NCBI RefSeq assembly: GCF_019635455.1
Contig: NZ_JAHBZJ010000002.1
Span: 1-64,000, forward strand
DNA length: 64,000 nucleotides
Reading direction: 5' to 3'
Source: Sphingomonas sp.
GTDB lineage: Bacteria > Pseudomonadota > Alphaproteobacteria > Sphingomonadales > Sphingomonadaceae
The position numbers and the translations under genes were made by a program. The notes beneath the pieces were generated by a model that ran no database searches, had not been told where the DNA came from, and saw only the letters and a list, made by a program, of their open reading frames with translations. Positions 27,101 to 35,483 of this stretch are shown piece after piece (positions within the stretch are counted from its first letter, which is position 1; the number at the start of each line of letters is the position of its first letter).

Positions 27101-28125
27101 GGGGCGAGGACGAAGCGCGTCTCGCCACGATCTGGTGCGACCTGCTGCGTATCGAGCGGATCGGGCGGGACGACAATTTCTTCGAACTTGGCGGACATTC
27201 GCTGCTCGTCGCCAAACTGCTGGTCGCGATCGACCGCGAATGGGGCCGGCGGATCGGCATGGCGGAGATCTTTCGCGCGCCGACGCTGCGCGCGCTCGCC
27301 GCGCAGATCGCCGGTGGCGGGGCGAGCGACCTGCATGCCTTCGTCCCGATCCAGCCGGACGGAGACGGCATCCCGATGATCTGGCTCGACGGCGGTCCGC
27401 GCTTTCAGGCGCTGGCCCAGCGGCTGGGCGGCGACCGCCCCTTTTACGGACTTCAGCTCGGCCCGATCCTCGAGGCGATACTGACGCCCGACACCCGGTT
27501 CGAGGAGATCGCCGCCGCCGTCGTCGCGATCATCCGGCGCAATCGGCCGCGCGGCCCCTATCTGCTCGGCGGATGGTGTACCAACGGCATCCTCGCCTAT
27601 GAGGTCGCGCGGCAGTTGCGTGCCGCCGGCGAAGACGTGCCGCTGCTGGCACTCGGCCATTCGATCAATCCGGTCTCCTTTCTGGCGATCACGCCCGCGC
27701 GGATGCGCATCGCTAAGGCGCGCTATCATCTCGCCATGTGGAACCGCCTGCCCCTGGCGCAGCGCCTCACCTATGCGATGGACCGGGCGCGCGGGGTGAT
27801 GGAGGATGTCGGCGCGCCCGAAGCGACGCACGACAATCCCAATTTCGAGCGCGTCACGCGCGGCCTCGAGCGTGCCGCCTATGGCTATGTCCCCGGCCCC
27901 TATGACGGTGCGCTCGCGCTGTTTCAGCCCGCCGACCGGCTGAGCGTCCTCGACACCGCACCGGGCTGGCGTCCGCTCGCCCATGGCGCGTTCGAGGTCC
28001 ACGATATCCCCGGCACGCATGACGATCTGGTCGATCCACCGCATGTCGATGTCTTTGCCGCGCGGATGCGCGAGGCGATCGATCGCGCGATCGATCCCGC
28101 ACGCGTCGTGGCCGCCGCCGCGTGA
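24130..28125 (+). CDS. NRPS module C-A-T with unusual thioesterase (predicted Gly)
   Basis: A 1331-residue protein. Condensation (about 35-470): HHIIFDG at 174-180 is the catalytic HHxxxDG. Adenylation (about 500-975): YVLYTSGSTGNPKG, SFDIAALELFLPL, VYGPTETTIW, LYRTGDLAKW, pocket read by eye as D-I-L-Q-L-G-V-I-W-K, one step from the known glycine code DILQLGLIWK. Carrier: DNFFELGGHSLL with S1024. Thioesterase (about 1055-1320): YLLGGWCTNGILAYEVA has Cys1150 in place of the usual Ser; His1177 stands exactly where the catalytic Asp of SrfA-TE is (27 residues on); IPGTHDDLV gives the catalytic His1297. Start is the GTG overlapping the P450 stop. It overlaps the PPTase by GTGA. It would join the hydroxy-Leu unit to Gly and release or cyclise the product. 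Confidence 0.93.
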   Translation: MNAHVALSDSKRALLEKMMRGGGAAAAAKPLAIQKRDPAATIPLSADQRQVWLHAIMAPDMPLYNESITIHRFGSFDRAAMARAVNEILRRHEAWRTGFVEQDGVLIQMVRPHRDLDLPFDDVSHLPEAERDAAALKIGSDDARRAIDLSDAPLFRARIVKLADDNHRLYFTLHHIIFDGVSIYRVIVPELAALYEAFAAGRASPLPDPTLQYGDYTLWQADYLQTPAIRRQVDYWRDTLADAPPKLELTGDRAKPARPTHAGSMETFLIPLDLIEKVQEMSRRESVTPYMTLLAAYHAMLHRYSGEEDIIVGGVTDLRRRPELENVVGYFLNTIALRARPTGDKPFRAFLSEVRDSVLGALAASEAPFDEVVRALDIRREPGAHPLFNCLFSIEPPVDPFPAGWDLTQMDVVVGGAKFDLYLELDERPDGMLGRFLYSTELFDAATIRRMIGHWLTIIARIVQDPSTPLRDLPLLDPVEEATLATMWNHTDAPAPALLPDAFRAQVVAHPDAPAIRYDGATTSYAALDARADAIAAALRAAGLDKGDLVGVCLDRTPDMVAALFATHRIGAAYLPLDPDFPAARLDYIVADAGAAALLTEHALGDVLPGCTLPRIFVDQVGPVGTTVASTPTAPDDLAYVLYTSGSTGNPKGVEIDQGALANLLGSFAREPGFGAGDSLLAVTTLSFDIAALELFLPLVAGGELILATRAVAKDPYALSALIAEARPTVMQATPATWRGLIETGWTGLPGLRILCGGEALPRSLADQLMPRCAELWNVYGPTETTIWSTSARVEAGEGPVPIGRPIANTSVHVLDAHHNRMPIGQIGELWIGGAGLARGYRGRPDLTEERFVTIGGARLYRTGDLAKWTPAGALMCLGRTDNDEKIRGYRVAVEEIEGALARHPDIAAAAVRSWPDASGERSLAAYLVPHGEMPGRAALRMHLAASLPDYMIPAHFESLAQLPMTPNRKVDRKALPRPGGTAAADLTPPRGEDEARLATIWCDLLRIERIGRDDNFFELGGHSLLVAKLLVAIDREWGRRIGMAEIFRAPTLRALAAQIAGGGASDLHAFVPIQPDGDGIPMIWLDGGPRFQALAQRLGGDRPFYGLQLGPILEAILTPDTRFEEIAAAVVAIIRRNRPRGPYLLGGWCTNGILAYEVARQLRAAGEDVPLLALGHSINPVSFLAITPARMRIAKARYHLAMWNRLPLAQRLTYAMDRARGVMEDVGAPEATHDNPNFERVTRGLERAAYGYVPGPYDGALALFQPADRLSVLDTAPGWRPLAHGAFEVHDIPGTHDDLVDPPHVDVFAARMREAIDRAIDPARVVAAAA

Positions 28126-28772
28126 ACGCCCCCGCACGGATCAACCGCGCGGCCGTCGAAACCGTGCTGCTCGACCTGCGGGCCGAACCGCATCTGGTGA
28201 GCCGTTGGCACGCGATGATCGGCCGCGACGAACGCGCCCATGCCGCCCGGATCCGCGACCCGCGCGCGCGCGATCGCTTTATCGCCCGCCGCGCGCGCCT
28301 GCGCGAAACGCTCGCCGTGCGGCTCGGCCAGGCGCCGGAGGAGGTGCGGATCGAACCCGATCCGAACGGAAAGCTCGTCCTGCCCGATGCGCCGTGGCTG
28401 CACTTCAACCTGTCCAGTTCGCACCATCTGGCGCTCGTCGCGCTCGCCGACGTGCCGGTCGGCTGCGACATTGAATTTCGCGACGGCGCGCTGGCCTGTC
28501 CAAAGGTCGCCGAACGCCTGTTCTCCGCGCGTGAGGTGGATGAACTGCGCGCGCTGCGACCCGACCAGTGGGCGACCGGATTCTACAATGTCTGGACCCG
28601 GAAGGAGGCGTATGTGAAGGCGCTCGGCCTTGGCCTGTCCTATCCGCTCGACCGGTTCGACGTGACCGTGACGCCCGGCGCGCCGGCCGCGATCACGCGC
28701 GGTGGCGAGGGGTGGCGGTTGCTGTCGTTTCAGCCGGCGCCGGACTTTCAGGCGGCGGTCGCGATCGGTTGA
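28122..28772 (+). CDS. Sfp-type 4'-phosphopantetheinyl transferase
   Basis: A 216-residue protein with the Sfp signatures: LHFNLSSSHHLALVAL, VGCDIEFRD (Mg-binding Asp and Glu) and FYNVWTRKEAYVKALGLGL (the WxxKEA motif). It attaches the coenzyme A arm to the carrier serines of both synthetase proteins. The GTG start at 28122 overlaps the NRPS stop (GTGA), making the enzyme the last gene of the cluster. It ends 25 bases inside the end of a convergent flippase gene. Confidence 0.92.
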   Translation: MNAPARINRAAVETVLLDLRAEPHLVSRWHAMIGRDERAHAARIRDPRARDRFIARRARLRETLAVRLGQAPEEVRIEPDPNGKLVLPDAPWLHFNLSSSHHLALVALADVPVGCDIEFRDGALACPKVAERLFSAREVDELRALRPDQWATGFYNVWTRKEAYVKALGLGLSYPLDRFDVTVTPGAPAAITRGGEGWRLLSFQPAPDFQAAVAIG

Positions 28773-30238
28773 ACCCGCGGCGCCGGCTGGCGGCCCCGCA
28801 CGACCGCGACCGCTTCGCTCAACACGTCGCCGGCAAAGGCCGCGAGCCATCCGAAATAGGCGATCCCGCCGACGCTGACCAGCCACGCCAGGTGCAGCGG
28901 CGCGGAGGGCAGCGCGACGAACCGGTCGGCCAGCATCACGATGCCGCCCATCGCCAGCGCCGCCAGTACCACCGGCTCCAGCGTGCGGGCGAGCAGCGAG
29001 GCGCGCAGGCCGATCACCGGCAGCGCGCGCCAGGCGGTGATCGCCAGCAGCGCGGCATAGGCGGCGATCCACGAGGCGGCGAGGCCTGCCACGCCCCAGA
29101 CGAGGCCGACCGCGAAACAGGCGGGCAACAGCATCGCGCCGATCATGCCCGTCTTTGCCGCGATGCCCGGACGCCCCATCGCGCCGCATGCGGGCGCGAA
29201 CAGCACCTGCAACGTCATCGCCGGCATCGCGATCGCGACCAGGCGGACGATCGGCCCCGCCGCGATCCATTTGGGTCCCAATACCGTCGCCACGACCGGC
29301 TCCGCCGCGACCGCCAGCCCGACATAAAAGGGCATGGCGACCAGCATCACCATCCGCGCGGACCGGGCAAACCCCATCGCGACCGCATCCCGGTCATCCT
29401 GCATCCGCGCATAGACCGAAAAGGCGACATCGTTGATCGCCGGCACGAATTTCGAAACCAGGATCTGGGTCAGGAACAGCGCGGTGGTATATAGGCCCAG
29501 CGTCGTGGGGCTGAGCACACGCCCGGCCAGAAACACGTCGGCCTGGCTCTGCACCACCCAGAAAAACTGTCCCGCCGCCATCAGCCCGCCGAATTTCGCC
29601 AGCGCGCCAGCGCCGCGAAAATCGAACAGCGGGCGATAATGGTGGCCCGAAATGCGCGTCATCCCGATCGCCCGCGTCGTGAACAGCACGGCGGGGGCAA
29701 GGATCAGCGTCCAGACCCCCAGCCCGGCGAACGCGCCGGCAAGCGCCGCGAGCGCTCCGGTGATCGACGACAGGAAATAGACCTTTGCCTGCGGCTTGAA
29801 ATCGATCGCGCGCGCCAGCAGGGCATAGGGGAAAGCCACGAAGGGCGTCGTGAAATAGAGGAACGCCTGCACGCGCAGCAGATCCGCGACGATCGGCTGG
29901 CGGAAATAGGCGGCGACCAGCGGCGCCATCAGGAACTGGAGCAGGCCCAACCCGAAATTGAGCGCGATCAACATGCCATAGAGTTGCCGGATCGACCGTT
30001 CGTCAGCCTCCGGCTTCTGGATCAGCCCGCTCGCCAGTCCCGCGCCGTTCAGCATGTTGAGCACGGTCAGCACCACCTGCGTCATCGCGAACAGGCCGTA
30101 ATCGTGCGGATCGAGGATGCGGATGACGAGGAACGTCGCGCCCCAGGTGATGACCTGTCCGGCGATCTGCGCGCCCGAACGCCAGATCACCGCCTGCCGC
30201 GCGAGCGCGAAGGCGGTGGACGGCTTTTCCGACGGCAT
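28748..30238 (-). CDS. Wzx-like polysaccharide flippase (MATE/PST superfamily)
   Basis: A protein of about 496 residues with 12 or more hydrophobic helices and the Wzx/PST opening (WRSGAQIAGQVITWGATFLV, ILDPHDYGLFAMTQVVLTVL) and later FWVVQSQADVFLAGRVLSPT. Such proteins flip lipid-linked sugars, less often other amphiphiles, across the inner membrane. Its 3' end overlaps the PPTase gene convergently, so it is not part of that operon; use in exporting the peptide product is possible but unsupported. The ATG at 30238 with GAGGG upstream was preferred; ATGs at 30256 and 30265 are alternatives. No glycosyltransferases are close. Confidence 0.85.
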   Translation of the reverse strand: MPSEKPSTAFALARQAVIWRSGAQIAGQVITWGATFLVIRILDPHDYGLFAMTQVVLTVLNMLNGAGLASGLIQKPEADERSIRQLYGMLIALNFGLGLLQFLMAPLVAAYFRQPIVADLLRVQAFLYFTTPFVAFPYALLARAIDFKPQAKVYFLSSITGALAALAGAFAGLGVWTLILAPAVLFTTRAIGMTRISGHHYRPLFDFRGAGALAKFGGLMAAGQFFWVVQSQADVFLAGRVLSPTTLGLYTTALFLTQILVSKFVPAINDVAFSVYARMQDDRDAVAMGFARSARMVMLVAMPFYVGLAVAAEPVVATVLGPKWIAAGPIVRLVAIAMPAMTLQVLFAPACGAMGRPGIAAKTGMIGAMLLPACFAVGLVWGVAGLAASWIAAYAALLAITAWRALPVIGLRASLLARTLEPVVLAALAMGGIVMLADRFVALPSAPLHLAWLVSVGGIAYFGWLAAFAGDVLSEAVAVVRGRQPAPRVQPIATAA

Positions 30239-30375
30239 CGAACCCTCACGCGACATGGACCGCATATCGCGCGACGGCGATTAAGGGCGCGTAAACCGAA
30301 CAACGTCGCGCAACCGGCCGCTGGACGATGGGCGCGGCGCACGGCATGGCGTGCGCGAATCGAGGAAGGGACGCA

Positions 30376-31524
30376 ATGACGCCGTTCACATTCACGCCGC
30401 GAAGCCCGCACGAATCCCACCGGGTGGCCACCACGCTCGAACTGATGTTCGACCTGGCGAGCGTGATCGCCATCGCCGCCGCCGCTGCCGGGCTGCACCA
30501 TGCGGTCGCCGCCAATCACGCACTCGACGCCTTCCCCGCCTTTCTCGGCGCGTTCTTCATGATCTGGTGGAGCTGGATGAACTACACCTGGTTCGCCTCC
30601 GCCTATGATGACGGCTCGGCCGGATTCCATATCCTGTCGCTGATGGCGATGTTCGGCGCGCTGGCGATTGCCGCCGGGATACCGGCGGTGTTCGCCGGAC
30701 AGCCGATCTATCTCTCGCTGCTGGGATTCGTCATCATGCGGGTGGCGATGGCGCTGCTGTGGTTCGGCGCGGCGGCGGGCGACCCGGCCCATCGGCGGAC
30801 CGCGACGACCTATGGCATCGGCATCATCGCGATGCAGGCCTATTGGATCGCGCTGGTGTTGGCAATCGGCCCACAATCGCCCCTCTATACCCCGCTGTTC
30901 GTCGCGGGAATCGCTGGCGAGCTGTCGGTTCCGGCGATCGCGGAATTCCGCCACGGCGCGACCAGCTGGCATCGCCACCACATCATCGAACGATATGGCC
31001 TGCTCAACATCATCGTGCTGGGCGAATCGTTCCTGGCGGTCGTCGCGATGCTGGCGCGCGACGATCGCGGAACGCTGGCGAGCGGCCACGGCATCCTGTC
31101 GGCGGTCACGGCGGCGGCGATCGCCTTTTCGATGTGGGGCGTCTATTTCACCCGGGACGCGCATCTGGAGGATGATCGGCTGCCCCGCGCGCTGCTGTGG
31201 GGCTATGGCCATTTCGCGATCTTCGCGGCGGGCGCGGCAACCGGCGCCGGCTTCGCCGTGTTTCATGAGGTCGCGACCGGCCATGCGGAGGCCGGCTACC
31301 GCACGGCCAGCCTGGCCATCGCGATCCCGATCGCCATCTATATGGCGGGGCTGTGGCTGGTGCGCGACCGGTTCTGCCTGAACGGGTGGCCCCGCTGGAT
31401 CCTGCCGATCGCGGCGGTCGCGCTCCTGCTGGTGCCGCTGGTGACTGCGGAGGCGTTGCCCGAACTTGCCGTCATCGCGGTCGTCACGGCATTCCTTCGC
31501 CGTCGGGCGGGCGCCGCCGCCTAG
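30376..31524 (+). CDS. Low-temperature-requirement (LtrA) family membrane protein
   Basis: A 382-residue membrane protein. The opening ESHRVATTLELMFDLASVIAI and WWSWMNYTWFASAYD are LtrA family signatures, and HHIIERYGLLNIIVLGESFL with further helices follows. LtrA was first linked to growth of Listeria at low temperature; biochemical function is unknown. A strong AGGAAGGG lies before the ATG at 30376. The stop overlaps the DUF2721 gene convergently by 4 bases. Confidence 0.87.
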   Translation: MTPFTFTPRSPHESHRVATTLELMFDLASVIAIAAAAAGLHHAVAANHALDAFPAFLGAFFMIWWSWMNYTWFASAYDDGSAGFHILSLMAMFGALAIAAGIPAVFAGQPIYLSLLGFVIMRVAMALLWFGAAAGDPAHRRTATTYGIGIIAMQAYWIALVLAIGPQSPLYTPLFVAGIAGELSVPAIAEFRHGATSWHRHHIIERYGLLNIIVLGESFLAVVAMLARDDRGTLASGHGILSAVTAAAIAFSMWGVYFTRDAHLEDDRLPRALLWGYGHFAIFAAGAATGAGFAVFHEVATGHAEAGYRTASLAIAIPIAIYMAGLWLVRDRFCLNGWPRWILPIAAVALLLVPLVTAEALPELAVIAVVTAFLRRRAGAAA

Positions 31525-31994
31525 GGCCGGTCGCCCGGCCCGCAATTCTTTTCGAGCAATTCCTCGCGCACATGCACCGCGCGCAGCGACAGGCGAACCT
31601 CATAGAGAAAGGCGATCAGCCCGGACGTCAGCATCAGCATCGACGCGATGAACGCCACCGCCACCACCGCGCCGATATCGAGATGCACCAGCTCGGCGCC
31701 GAACAGCAATGCGACGACCAGGCAGATCGCGATCGCGCTGGCCACGCACAGCCAGATCGCGGTGTTGATCACCGACAGCCGCTGGTCGATCAGCCGCAAT
31801 TCCCATACGTGCCGGTCATGCTCGGCCCCGGTCGATACCGGGTGCAGTTTTTCGATCGTGCGCGCGCGATCCACCACGCGCGCCATGCGCCCGACCAGCA
31901 CGTTGAGCATCCCCGCGATCCCCGCGAGCAGGAATACGGGCGCGATCGCGACCTGAATCGTCGCCGCGACGGTGGAGAGTATCGGAAGCTGCAT
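31521..31994 (-). CDS. DUF2721 membrane protein
   Basis: A 157-residue protein with a first helix near 10-35 (IAPVFLLAGIAGMLNVL), a charged stretch RMARVVDRARTIEKL, then two hydrophobic helices near 80-135. This pattern and the wording RLSVINTAIWLCV fit DUF2721, a family of unknown function common in proteobacteria. ATG at 31994 starts the conserved text. It faces the LtrA gene with a 4-base overlap. Confidence 0.82.
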   Translation of the reverse strand: MQLPILSTVAATIQVAIAPVFLLAGIAGMLNVLVGRMARVVDRARTIEKLHPVSTGAEHDRHVWELRLIDQRLSVINTAIWLCVASAIAICLVVALLFGAELVHLDIGAVVAVAFIASMLMLTSGLIAFLYEVRLSLRAVHVREELLEKNCGPGDRP

Positions 31995-32074
31995 GCCGCT
32001 GCTTCTATTCCGGCGCGCCGCGGTCGCCAAGCGCCTCCACCGCTTGGTAACCGATCCGCGTTATCGCCGGTGCG

Positions 32075-33172
32075 ATGACCAGGCCGATGCCCCTCGCCGA
32101 CTTCACCCGCCTACCGCCCGCACTGGTGGCGACCGGCGCGGAAGGGCTGTCGGCCGCGCTCGATCAGGTCGCCGATCGTGGCGATCCTACCCGCCGATTC
32201 CTGCGCTATGGCTGGTTCGCCGCCGCGCTCGGCGCCTATGGCGGCGCGGCACGGACGCTCGTCGTCGCCCGCGAAGGCATTCCGGTGCTGGCGCTGCCGC
32301 TGGTAGCCACAGGGCCGTCATGGCTGGGCGTGGTGAGCGTTCCGGGATCCTATTGGCCGTTTCGCAGCTTTCCGGTCGCGATCGACGCGGGAGGCGACGC
32401 GTTCGACTTGCTGCTCGACCAGCTGGGCAACGATGTTCGCGCGCTGCGAATCGGCCCGGTTCCGGACGGCGATCCGGCGCTGGAGGGATTGCGCGCCGCC
32501 GCATCGGCGCGCGGATGGACGGCGATCGACCGTTTCATCGGCGAGGTGCTGCTGCTCGACATGGCCGCGCTTCGGGCGGATGGCGGATGGCCACGCAATT
32601 CGACGCTGCGCAAGAACCGGTTTCACGAAAAGCACCTCGCCGCGCACGGGACGCTCGACTGGGGATTCATCGGCGGGGGCGAATGGAACGACGCCGCGTT
32701 CGACGCGCTCGCCGCGATCGAGGAGCGGAGCTGGATCGCCGCGCGCACCGACGGCCGCGACGCGAAGTTCACCCGCACCGGCCATGGCGCGTTCTGGCGC
32801 GCCGCCGCGAGCGACCCGGCGATCGCGCGAATGCTGTGGGCCGCCATCCTGCGGATCGACGGAGCGCCCGTGGCCTTTTCGTTCGACGTCAACGCCGGGC
32901 CGCTCAAATATGCGGTCGCGAACAGCTATGACCCGGCATATGCAAAGCATTCGCCGGGCAAGCTGCTCTATTACCGCAATCTGGTTCGCGCGCTGGCCGA
33001 CGGAATGACCCATGTCGATTGGGGCATCGGCGACAGCGGATACAAACGCGTGATCGGCGCGCAGGAAGGCCCGATGATGCGCGACTGGCTGTTCGTTCGG
33101 CCCGGCGCCCCGTCCCTGGCGGCACGCGCCCTGCAAGGCTGGTGGCGGCGCAGCGGAAACCCGCCGGCCTGA
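32075..33172 (+). CDS. GNAT acetyltransferase-like protein (CelD/BcsL N-acyl type)
   Basis: A 365-residue protein in the GNAT-6/FemAB-like superfamily seen in polysaccharide and cellulose-linked loci. Recognisable parts are TLRKNRFHEKHLAAHG, FDALAAIEERSW, and KLLYYRNLVRALADGMTHVDWGIGDSGYKRVIG, the C-terminal acetyl-CoA-type region. It probably acetylates or aminoacylates a polymer or lipid substrate; which is unknown. It stands alone between DUF2721 (divergent) and trmB (convergent). Confidence 0.72.
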   Translation: MTRPMPLADFTRLPPALVATGAEGLSAALDQVADRGDPTRRFLRYGWFAAALGAYGGAARTLVVAREGIPVLALPLVATGPSWLGVVSVPGSYWPFRSFPVAIDAGGDAFDLLLDQLGNDVRALRIGPVPDGDPALEGLRAAASARGWTAIDRFIGEVLLLDMAALRADGGWPRNSTLRKNRFHEKHLAAHGTLDWGFIGGGEWNDAAFDALAAIEERSWIAARTDGRDAKFTRTGHGAFWRAAASDPAIARMLWAAILRIDGAPVAFSFDVNAGPLKYAVANSYDPAYAKHSPGKLLYYRNLVRALADGMTHVDWGIGDSGYKRVIGAQEGPMMRDWLFVRPGAPSLAARALQGWWRRSGNPPA

Positions 33173-33178
33173 CGGGCG

Positions 33179-33859
33179 TCACACCCGCAGATAGCGGAAA
33201 TACCAGACCTCATGCCCCTGCCGCCGCGCCTTGCGCTCGTAGCGGGTTTCGGGCCAGTCGGCCGGACGCGCCAGGAAATCGGCCGCGCTCGACGCCTGCC
33301 ATTCGAAATCGCGGCGCTGGTTCATCACCATCATCGACCAGCGGCAATAGGTAGGATCGTCGGTTCCCAGGCGAAACTCGCATCCCGGCTTCAGCTTCGC
33401 CGCGATCAGGTCGAGCGGGCCGTGGTTGACCATCCGCCGCTTGGCATGACGCGCCTTGGGCCAGGGATCGGGATGCAACAGATAGACGCGCGACAGGCTG
33501 CCGTCGGGAAGCCGTTCGACGACGTCGAGCGCGTCTCCCATATGGAGGCGGACATTGTCGAGCGCGCCGTCGCGCACATGGCCGAGCGCCCCGACCACGC
33601 CGTTCAGGAACGGCTCGCACCCGATGAAACCGCTGTCCGGCCGCATCGCGGCCTGACCGGCGAGATGTTCGCCCGCGCCGAACCCGATTTCCAGTTCCAG
33701 CGGGCGATCGTCGCCGAACAGCGTTCGCGCGTCGAGCGGACCGGTTTCCGGCACCGCGACGCGGGGCAGCATCTCGTCGAGCAGCGCCGCCTGTCCGGCA
33801 CGCAACTTGTGGCCCTTGGCACGGCCATAGAGGCGGCGGATCTTGCTGGGATCGGTCAT
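33179..33859 (-). CDS. trmB: tRNA (guanine46-N7)-methyltransferase
   Basis: A 226-residue SAM methyltransferase: LELEIGFGAGEHLAGQ is the SAM loop, FIGCEPFLNGVVGAL follows, and YLLHPDPWPKARHAKRRMV is the TrmB catalytic signature. It makes m7G46 in tRNA variable loops. Start at MTDPSK (33859) is preferred because the family text begins there; an ATG 12 codons upstream exists. It lies 44 bases from mnmA in the same direction, so the two tRNA-modifying enzymes may be an operon. Confidence 0.95.
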   Translation of the reverse strand: MTDPSKIRRLYGRAKGHKLRAGQAALLDEMLPRVAVPETGPLDARTLFGDDRPLELEIGFGAGEHLAGQAAMRPDSGFIGCEPFLNGVVGALGHVRDGALDNVRLHMGDALDVVERLPDGSLSRVYLLHPDPWPKARHAKRRMVNHGPLDLIAAKLKPGCEFRLGTDDPTYCRWSMMVMNQRRDFEWQASSAADFLARPADWPETRYERKARRQGHEVWYFRYLRV

Positions 33860-33903
33860 CGGGCGCGCTCTAGGCGGCGCGCCGGTGGACGGCAAGCGGC
33901 CGG

Positions 33904-35025
33904 TCAGGCCGGGATCGGCTCGGCCGGTTCGGTTTCACGGATCCAGCCGCCGCCCAGCACCCGCTCGCCCGCATAGAGCACCGCCGCCTGGCCCGGCGCC
34001 ACGCCATATTCGGGCATGTCGAACACCACCCGGTCGCCCTCCAGCCGTGCCGGGGCAGGCCTGGCCATCGACCGCACCTTCGCGGTCATCGGCCCGTCAT
34101 GGCCGCCGCCGATCCAGTTCAGCCCGCCGATCCGCGCGGCCCGCACCGCGAGCGCCGATTTCGGGCCGACCACCACCTCGCGCCGTTCGGGATCGAGCCG
34201 GACGACATATAGCGGCTCCGGGCTGCCGCCGATCTCCAGCCCGCGACGCTGGCCGACCGTGAAATGGATCAGCCCCTTGTGCGCGCCCAGCCGGTTGCCG
34301 GCCTGATCGACGATCGCTCCCGCCGTGTCCGCATCCGGGCGCAGCCTGCGCACCAGCCCGGCATAATCGCGGTCGGGGACGAAGCAGATATCCTGGCTGT
34401 CGGGCTTGGCCGCGACGCCCAGCCCCAGTTCGGCGGCGATCTCGCGCACCTGTGCCTTTGGCATGCCGCCCAGCGGAAAGCGCAGATAATCCAGCTGCGC
34501 CGTCGTCGTCGCGAACAGGAAATAGCTCTGGTCGCGCGCGGGATCGGCGCCCTTGTGCAATTCGGGTCCCTCCGGCCCGACGACCCGCTGCACATAATGT
34601 CCGGTGGCCAGGCAATCCGCACCCAGATCGCGGGCCAGCGCGAACAGATCGGTGAATTTCGGCCCCATATTGCACTTCACACAGGGAATCGGGGTCCGCC
34701 CGGCAAGATATTCGTCGGCGAAATCGTCGATCACCGTTTCGCGAAAGCTGCTCGCATGGTCGAACACATAATGGGCGATGCCCAGCCGGTCGCACACCGC
34801 GCGCGCGTCGCGGATATCGCGACCGGCGCAGCAGCTGCCCGCACGCCCGACCGCCTCGCCATGATCGTAGAGCTGAAGCGTCACGCCGATCGTCTCCGCC
34901 CCGGTCCGTGCGGCAAGCGCGGCCACGACCGAACTGTCGACGCCGCCCGACATGGCGACGACGATCCGGCGCGCCTTTAGCGGCGGCGCGATCTGGAAAT
35001 CGGCGGACTGCATCGGCGGCGACAT
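33904..35025 (-). CDS. mnmA: tRNA-specific 2-thiouridylase MnmA
   Basis: A protein of about 373 residues with the PP-loop [36 protein letters not shown], the catalytic Cys in [15 protein letters not shown] and its partner Cys in [16 protein letters not shown], and the RNA-binding [12 protein letters not shown]. It puts sulfur on uridine-34 of Glu, Gln and Lys tRNAs. An ATG at 35058 would add 11 residues and one at 35013 would remove four; none has a strong ribosome site. Confidence 0.95.
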   Translation of the reverse strand: MSPPMQSADFQIAPPLKARRIVVAMSGGVDSSVVAALAARTGAETIGVTLQLYDHGEAVGRAGSCCAGRDIRDARAVCDRLGIAHYVFDHASSFRETVIDDFADEYLAGRTPIPCVKCNMGPKFTDLFALARDLGADCLATGHYVQRVVGPEGPELHKGADPARDQSYFLFATTTAQLDYLRFPLGGMPKAQVREIAAELGLGVAAKPDSQDICFVPDRDYAGLVRRLRPDADTAGAIVDQAGNRLGAHKGLIHFTVGQRRGLEIGGSPEPLYVVRLDPERREVVVGPKSALAVRAARIGGLNWIGGGHDGPMTAKVRSMARPAPARLEGDRVVFDMPEYGVAPGQAAVLYAGERVLGGGWIRETEPAEPIPA

Positions 35026-35128
35026 AGGCGCGCATGGGGGCCGATGCAAAATTTCCATCCATTTACCGGCCTTTCAGCCTTCGCCGCTACCCAAAGCGGA
35101 TGAATTTGACTCAAGGTGAGTGGCGTAG

Positions 35129-35383
35129 GTGGACCTGAGCTTTCGATTCGAGCGTGATCTGACCGCGTTGCGCGGCCCCGGACAGGGGTGGGCGGTCACC
35201 GCGATTCCGACCGAACTCGCCGTCCTGATGGTGGGCGTCGCCGCGCGACAGGCGGCCAGCCCGACCGCGCGCCTGCAAGCCGGAATCGCCGGCGCGCTGC
35301 CCGTCACGACGCTGTTCGCGCCGGCGCACGGCGCGTTCAACCGTGCGGTCGAACGCGCGCTAACCGGCTGGAAAGACCGATGA
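35129..35383 (+). CDS. Small conserved-looking protein upstream of sciP
   Basis: An 84-residue protein beginning with a GTG, with AAGGTGAG 8 bases ahead. It has one moderately hydrophobic, alanine-rich stretch (TELAVLMVGVAARQAAS, then ALPVTTLFAPAHGAF). No family was recognised. GC at third codon positions is high, as in real genes here, and it is in the same direction as sciP 100 bases on. The function is unknown; a small regulator or membrane-associated protein are both possible. Confidence 0.6.
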   Translation: MDLSFRFERDLTALRGPGQGWAVTAIPTELAVLMVGVAARQAASPTARLQAGIAGALPVTTLFAPAHGAFNRAVERALTGWKDR

Positions 35384-35483
35384 AGGCGCCGTTTACCGTG
35401 CCGCTTAGCCGATGCTCAAGCCGGGGCCGGTACGGTCGTTTTGGAATGAAGACGGGGACCCCCCGCCCTGATCGAGGTAGCTG

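Noticed and set aside
28748-30238. The Wzx-like flippase as the exporter of the peptide
   Set aside because: It lies on the opposite strand, overlaps only the 3' ends, and its family handles lipid-linked sugars. Keeping it as a separate gene is safer.
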